Positions 60,790-64,000 of a stretch of 64,000 nucleotides of DNA are shown one piece after another (the first letter of the stretch is position 1; each line of letters starts with the position of its first letter). This DNA is from Paragyromitra xinjiangensis (taxonomy: Eukaryota > Ascomycota > Pezizomycetes > Pezizales > Discinaceae), in the NCBI GenBank assembly GCA_038503065.1, contig JBCAMK010000013.1:186001-250000 (forward strand). The letters run 5' to 3'. The notes below the pieces were generated by a model. It had not been told where the DNA came from. It saw only the letters and a program-made list of their open reading frames with translations, and did not search any database. The position numbers and the translations under genes were made by a program.

Positions 60790-61518
60790 ACGGTGTATAA
60801 ATGTATCTGGTCCCTATTTTGGGGTGGTGATGGGAGTGTGGGAGCGGTAAAGGAGCGTTGGGTGTTTGTTTTATCTTGTTTTGATCATGATGGGATGGCG
60901 GGCGTTTTCTTGACGATCGGGTTTCGTTGTAATTTTATCGGTTTGTCTCGGTTCAGCTATTTTTGTTTGATGCTTTTGTTTTTACATGGCAGGGTGCATA
61001 ACGTGATATGTGCGTAATTGGTATATCTTGGCGAAGAGACATGATCACAATTAGGATCACTGTCGGCAACGAATTCCATACCCTTTCATTGTTTCATCGT
61101 TTCTATTACTTGTTGTATACGTTTTGTATTGAGTTACGTTTATTGTTTTTGCTTACCTTTGAATGAATTTTTTTAGACCGAAATTCGAGTGAGTGCTCTT
61201 AAAAATTGTTTTTGATCATTGATGCATGTATGTAGAGAAACACGGATTACATAGTGAAAGTCTGAAAAGAACTCCAAAGATATTTCGAAATAATTTGTTC
61301 TCACCCTCTTAAGCAATAACACCCTGCGGCAAACTACCTAGTTCTAATTTTCGACATAAAGGTCAATGATTGTCAATTTTATCAATTTAGAGCCGTCTCA
61401 ACCAGTATCCCTTTCTATCCACTGCTACCCCATTCTTGAGAGAGATCCCCATGTATTCTTCTCTCTCTCTGAATCTACCTCCCCCTCCCAACCACTACCC
61501 ACCCCGACATCATCAAAA
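60790..61518. other. Intergenic, tandem plus-strand genes
   Basis: About 0.7 kb: the G/T-rich 3' region of the Polo kinase gene, then an AT-rich promoter region for the F-box gene. No gene seen. Confidence 0.5.
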
Positions 61519-62421
61519 ATGTCTGAACCAGTTCTCGAAAAACTCCCTTTTGACATACTCGTAGAAATATTCGCCCAATTCGACAACTTCCACGACGTCC
61601 AAACCCTCACTACCGCCTCCCCCATCTGCTTCCGCTTCCTCAACACCTACGAAACCCCCGCCCTCACAGCCGTCGCAAAAAATCTCATCCCCAAAGACGC
61701 CTGGGACACAGCTATCCAAGTCCTATCCTACCAACGCCACAGCAACGACCCCACCATCGGCTCTGATGCCGAAGGAGACGACGAAGACGAGTGTAAACCT
61801 GTCCACGAAAACCCATTCTGTCTCCGCAAATCCGATATCCGCCAACTCCTCGCTAACCAACGGTACTTCAAAAGTTGCTGCGAGGATCTCCCGCTATTGT
61901 TTTACCTCAATTACCACCAGTTTATCGAACTCCCTGAGGTTGACCCCGCTTTGTTGTATTTCGGCATTGTCCCCACGCTTAAATTCGGGGACCCGCTCCC
62001 CATGAGATTATTCTACCGGGTGTGGCTCATGAGTTTTAAGTTTGAGCATGAGAGTATCGCTAGTTTGTCGCGTTATGCGCCGCTTTCGAAAACGGAGTAT
62101 GCAGATATTCAGCTTGCTGGACGTCTTATGTATAAGAACGTAAACTCTAAGGACTTTGGATGTGCTTCGAGCCGGTCGTGGAAGCCGTTTGAGAATATTG
62201 GACGGAGTGGGTTCTTTGCGTTTTCTAGTCCGTGGTTGGCGTTGGCGCCGGGGATTGAGAAGAATCCAATGCTGTTTATGAAGATTGCGTCTAGGTTCAT
62301 GAAAGCTTCGGAGTGTGGGCGCTGGGCGAGCTATTCGCAGACTGTGAAGTGTGTGAGGGGGTATCCAGGGAAAGAGTTTGAAGAGTTGGTGGAAGGTTGG
62401 AAGGTTGGTGATGAGGAGTAG
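61519..62421 (+). CDS. F-box protein
   Basis: 300-residue single-exon protein. Residues about 5-50 (LEKLPFDILVEIFAQFDNFHDVQ and the following helices) fit an F-box, suggesting recruitment to an SCF ubiquitin ligase through Skp1. An acidic patch lies at about 88-95. The rest is helical, with aromatic-rich segments such as LPLLFYLNY and RLFYRVWLM, and has no leucine-rich or WD repeats; similar F-box proteins without a known partner domain are common in filamentous fungi. The frame is open upstream to 61366, but the ATG at 61519 places the F-box eight residues in and sits in an A-rich start context. The target is unknown. Confidence 0.78.
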   Translation: MSEPVLEKLPFDILVEIFAQFDNFHDVQTLTTASPICFRFLNTYETPALTAVAKNLIPKDAWDTAIQVLSYQRHSNDPTIGSDAEGDDEDECKPVHENPFCLRKSDIRQLLANQRYFKSCCEDLPLLFYLNYHQFIELPEVDPALLYFGIVPTLKFGDPLPMRLFYRVWLMSFKFEHESIASLSRYAPLSKTEYADIQLAGRLMYKNVNSKDFGCASSRSWKPFENIGRSGFFAFSSPWLALAPGIEKNPMLFMKIASRFMKASECGRWASYSQTVKCVRGYPGKEFEELVEGWKVGDEE

Positions 62422-63624
62422 TGGGTGGTTGGGGCTAAAAAGTTGTGTGGCGAATGTGTTTCTTTGGTGGTTAGCGGTTTGTCTTGGGCTAAAGTTATGA
62501 TTGTTTGGTGTTCGCCTTTAGGGGATGTTTTTCTTTTGTTCTTAGATGTGTTTTTGCGAATCTTATCATCGAATTCATGGGGTTTTATGAGGGATAAACC
62601 CTGGTGACACGAGTCATGGAAAATCACTCGCCGTTGTTGAGCCTTCCTATTCACTTCCCAAGCATGAAGTATCGTCTTGTGGTAATCTTAAACGGTCCTG
62701 GTGAACGTCCAAATGTTCTATTTGGTTACGAAATTAGTCAGATCCTTGTTTCCCGATCCGGGACGGAGTCTTCGATCGTTGGGACATCGATTTGAACTGT
62801 GTTAAGTTATGACAACTCAGTTTTTAGCGTAAACGAATTCTTAATTACTCTTCCTCCCGTTATCGAAGCTTAATAAGGTATACCTAACCCAGAGAAATCT
62901 TGCGATCGTGAATATTCATTCGTAATTGCTAGGAAAGTAAGCTGCTCACCTGACCAAAGACCTCCCGTTAGAGCGTGAGAAGGGGTAAAGCTATGGTGGG
63001 TTTCCAGCTCACACCAGCTTGATCAGGTTCCGTGGAAACAGCGGCCTGGTCCGAGGTAAAGCGGAGGTCAGACGAAAACAATGGCATTGTGTCGCTAGAT
63101 ACATAAAGCACATGAGGCTACAAATCGGACAGCATCGGCTTACTAACTAGATTGGGCGCATGCATCCATAGCGCGAAACAGAGTTGCTGGGCGTGGTTTC
63201 TTCTGCTTTCCCTCTGCCCCATCAACAGAGTCTCTCTTTTCTTCCCTTCCGCCTCGCTCGATCCCATCCTCAAGAACAGCTGCTGCAGCACGCCAGTCGC
63301 TAGACGTCATCTCTCGCAGCCAGCAAGTCAGCCAGTCGCGCTTTCTCTTTTTCTGTGTCTGTCTGCTGCTCTGTTTTTTTTGTTTGCCCGGTCGTTACAT
63401 TATTACTATTACATAGGACGTCAACGCGAAAGGGGATTCCCGTGTCTGTCGTATTTCATCGTAACAGAGTGCGCACCGGCGCACGTCGGGCTTTCCTTGC
63501 GTGTCGACTGTTAGTACGAAGGTTGATCGTCTCCGAGCCTCATCCCAACGAGTGTCGCGAGTCAGCGCGGTATTGACTTTCTCCGTTCTATAGACGTTAG
63601 GATAACAATCACTCGTCGCCCATC
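62422..63624. other. Intergenic and leader of the terminal gene
   Basis: 1.2 kb: the 3' region of the F-box gene, then the promoter and C/T-rich leader of the Gln-rich gene (about 63180-63400 has long pyrimidine runs). No gene seen. Confidence 0.5.
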
Positions 63625-64000
63625 ATGTCATCTGGCAAAGATAGCTGGCCCCCTCCCCCTCCAGAGCAGCAGCAGCAGCAGACGCCGCAACAGCAGCAGC
63701 AACAGCAGCAGTCATCTGGGGGACCTCCTCCATCTTCCCAGCAACAGCCCCATAGGCCCCCTCATCCATACACGTGAGTGTGCTCTTTCTCTATCTCTGA
63801 CACTCCCTCCTCCTTCCCCTCTCCCTTTCTCTCCGGAGTCAAACGGGATAAGCCGTTAGCGTGCTTGACTGACGCGCTGGATTGTAAAAGTGGTCCCGGA
63901 CAACCACAGCCTCCTGTTCTACCGCCGCCTTCCATGCCCTCGGGTGGGCGTAAGTGCTCTCTCCCATTGAATGTGATTGTGTCAAGGCGATGTTCTGATC
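63625..64000 (+). CDS. N-terminus of a Gln/Pro-rich protein, cut by window end
   Basis: Partial gene. Exon 1 (63625..63773) starts MSSGKDSWPPPPPE and continues with Gln runs, then Pro/His-rich sequence. A 117-nt intron (GTGAGT to AAAAG) joins exon 2 (63891..63949), which encodes GPGQPQPPVLPPPSMPSGG and ends at a GTAAGT donor. All phases agree, and the coding sequence continues past the window. Low-complexity Gln/Pro N-termini are common in fungal transcription regulators and RNA-binding proteins, but no DNA- or RNA-binding domain lies inside the window, so no function is assigned. The Gln tract is encoded mainly by CAG repeats and may vary in length. Confidence 0.75.
63664..63711 (+). repeat. 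CAG-type microsatellite encoding poly-Gln
   Basis: Two CAG/CAA-rich runs of about 5 and 8 codons, split by Thr-Pro, lie in the first exon of the terminal gene. Confidence 0.85.

Noticed and set aside
62995..63045. TPP riboswitch-like segment on the minus strand (GGAACCTGATC followed by a small stem)
   Set aside because: The GAACCTGATC core is present, but the CTGAGA element and the conserved AATGCCAGCG part are missing, and it is not placed before a thiamine gene.
62995..63060. SRP RNA-like hairpin around GTGGAAAC on the plus strand
   Set aside because: The AGCAG side of the conserved internal loop is not matched, and no Alu-type domain is seen.

Overview
This window is nuclear DNA from a filamentous ascomycete (Pezizomycotina); class and genus cannot be fixed from sequence alone. 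The evidence is short introns (49 to 117 nt) with GT-AG ends and CTAAC-like branch sites, and fungal-specific proteins: a class IV chitin synthase, a prenylated Sel1-repeat chitin synthase activator, a class I myosin with an acidic DDDDDW tail, and a Polo kinase. There is no bacterial operon structure, no CRISPR and no intact transposon that I can recognise. Gene density is low: 13 protein genes and one tRNA, separated by tracts of up to 9.5 kb without a supportable gene.

Layout. 1.46-2.58 kb: BTB/POZ protein (minus). 2.6-12.1 kb: gene-poor. 12.1-13.4 kb: DapA/KHG-type aldolase (minus). 13.4-21.3 kb: gene-poor. 21.3-25.4 kb: class I myosin in six exons (minus). 26.5 kb: Pol III promoter-like unit. 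27.4-28.5 kb: F-box/ankyrin protein (plus). 29.7-30.9 kb: unrecognised coiled-coil and acidic protein (minus). 31-34.7 kb: gene-poor. 34.7-38.5 kb: class IV chitin synthase in three exons (minus). 38.5-46.5 kb: gene-poor and containing the long leaders of both flanking genes. 46.5-48.9 kb: Skt5/Chs4-type activator ending in a CAAX box (plus). 49.86 kb: tRNA-Glu(CTC). 51.3-52.1 kb: unrecognised 229-residue protein (minus). 52.4-55.0 kb: 836-residue zinc-finger protein with seven 40-residue repeats (minus). 55.9-57.0 kb: OPA3-like protein (minus). 57.6-60.8 kb: Polo-like kinase (plus). 61.5-62.4 kb: F-box protein (plus). 63.6 kb to the edge: Gln/Pro-rich protein, cut by the window end.

How the genes relate. 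The chitin synthase and a homologue of its activator are transcribed divergently about 8 kb apart, and a class I myosin, which in fungi drives actin patches and endocytic recycling at growth sites, lies 9 kb beyond the chitin synthase. This makes a cell-wall and polarity neighbourhood. Whether the linkage matters functionally is inference. The Polo kinase and the OPA3-like gene share a 636-bp divergent promoter region.

Most gene models were built by hand from splice signals and phase continuity. Each join was checked to keep frame, but none is supported here by transcript data. The candidates closest to undescribed biology are the 836-residue repeat protein and the 229-residue protein next to it.
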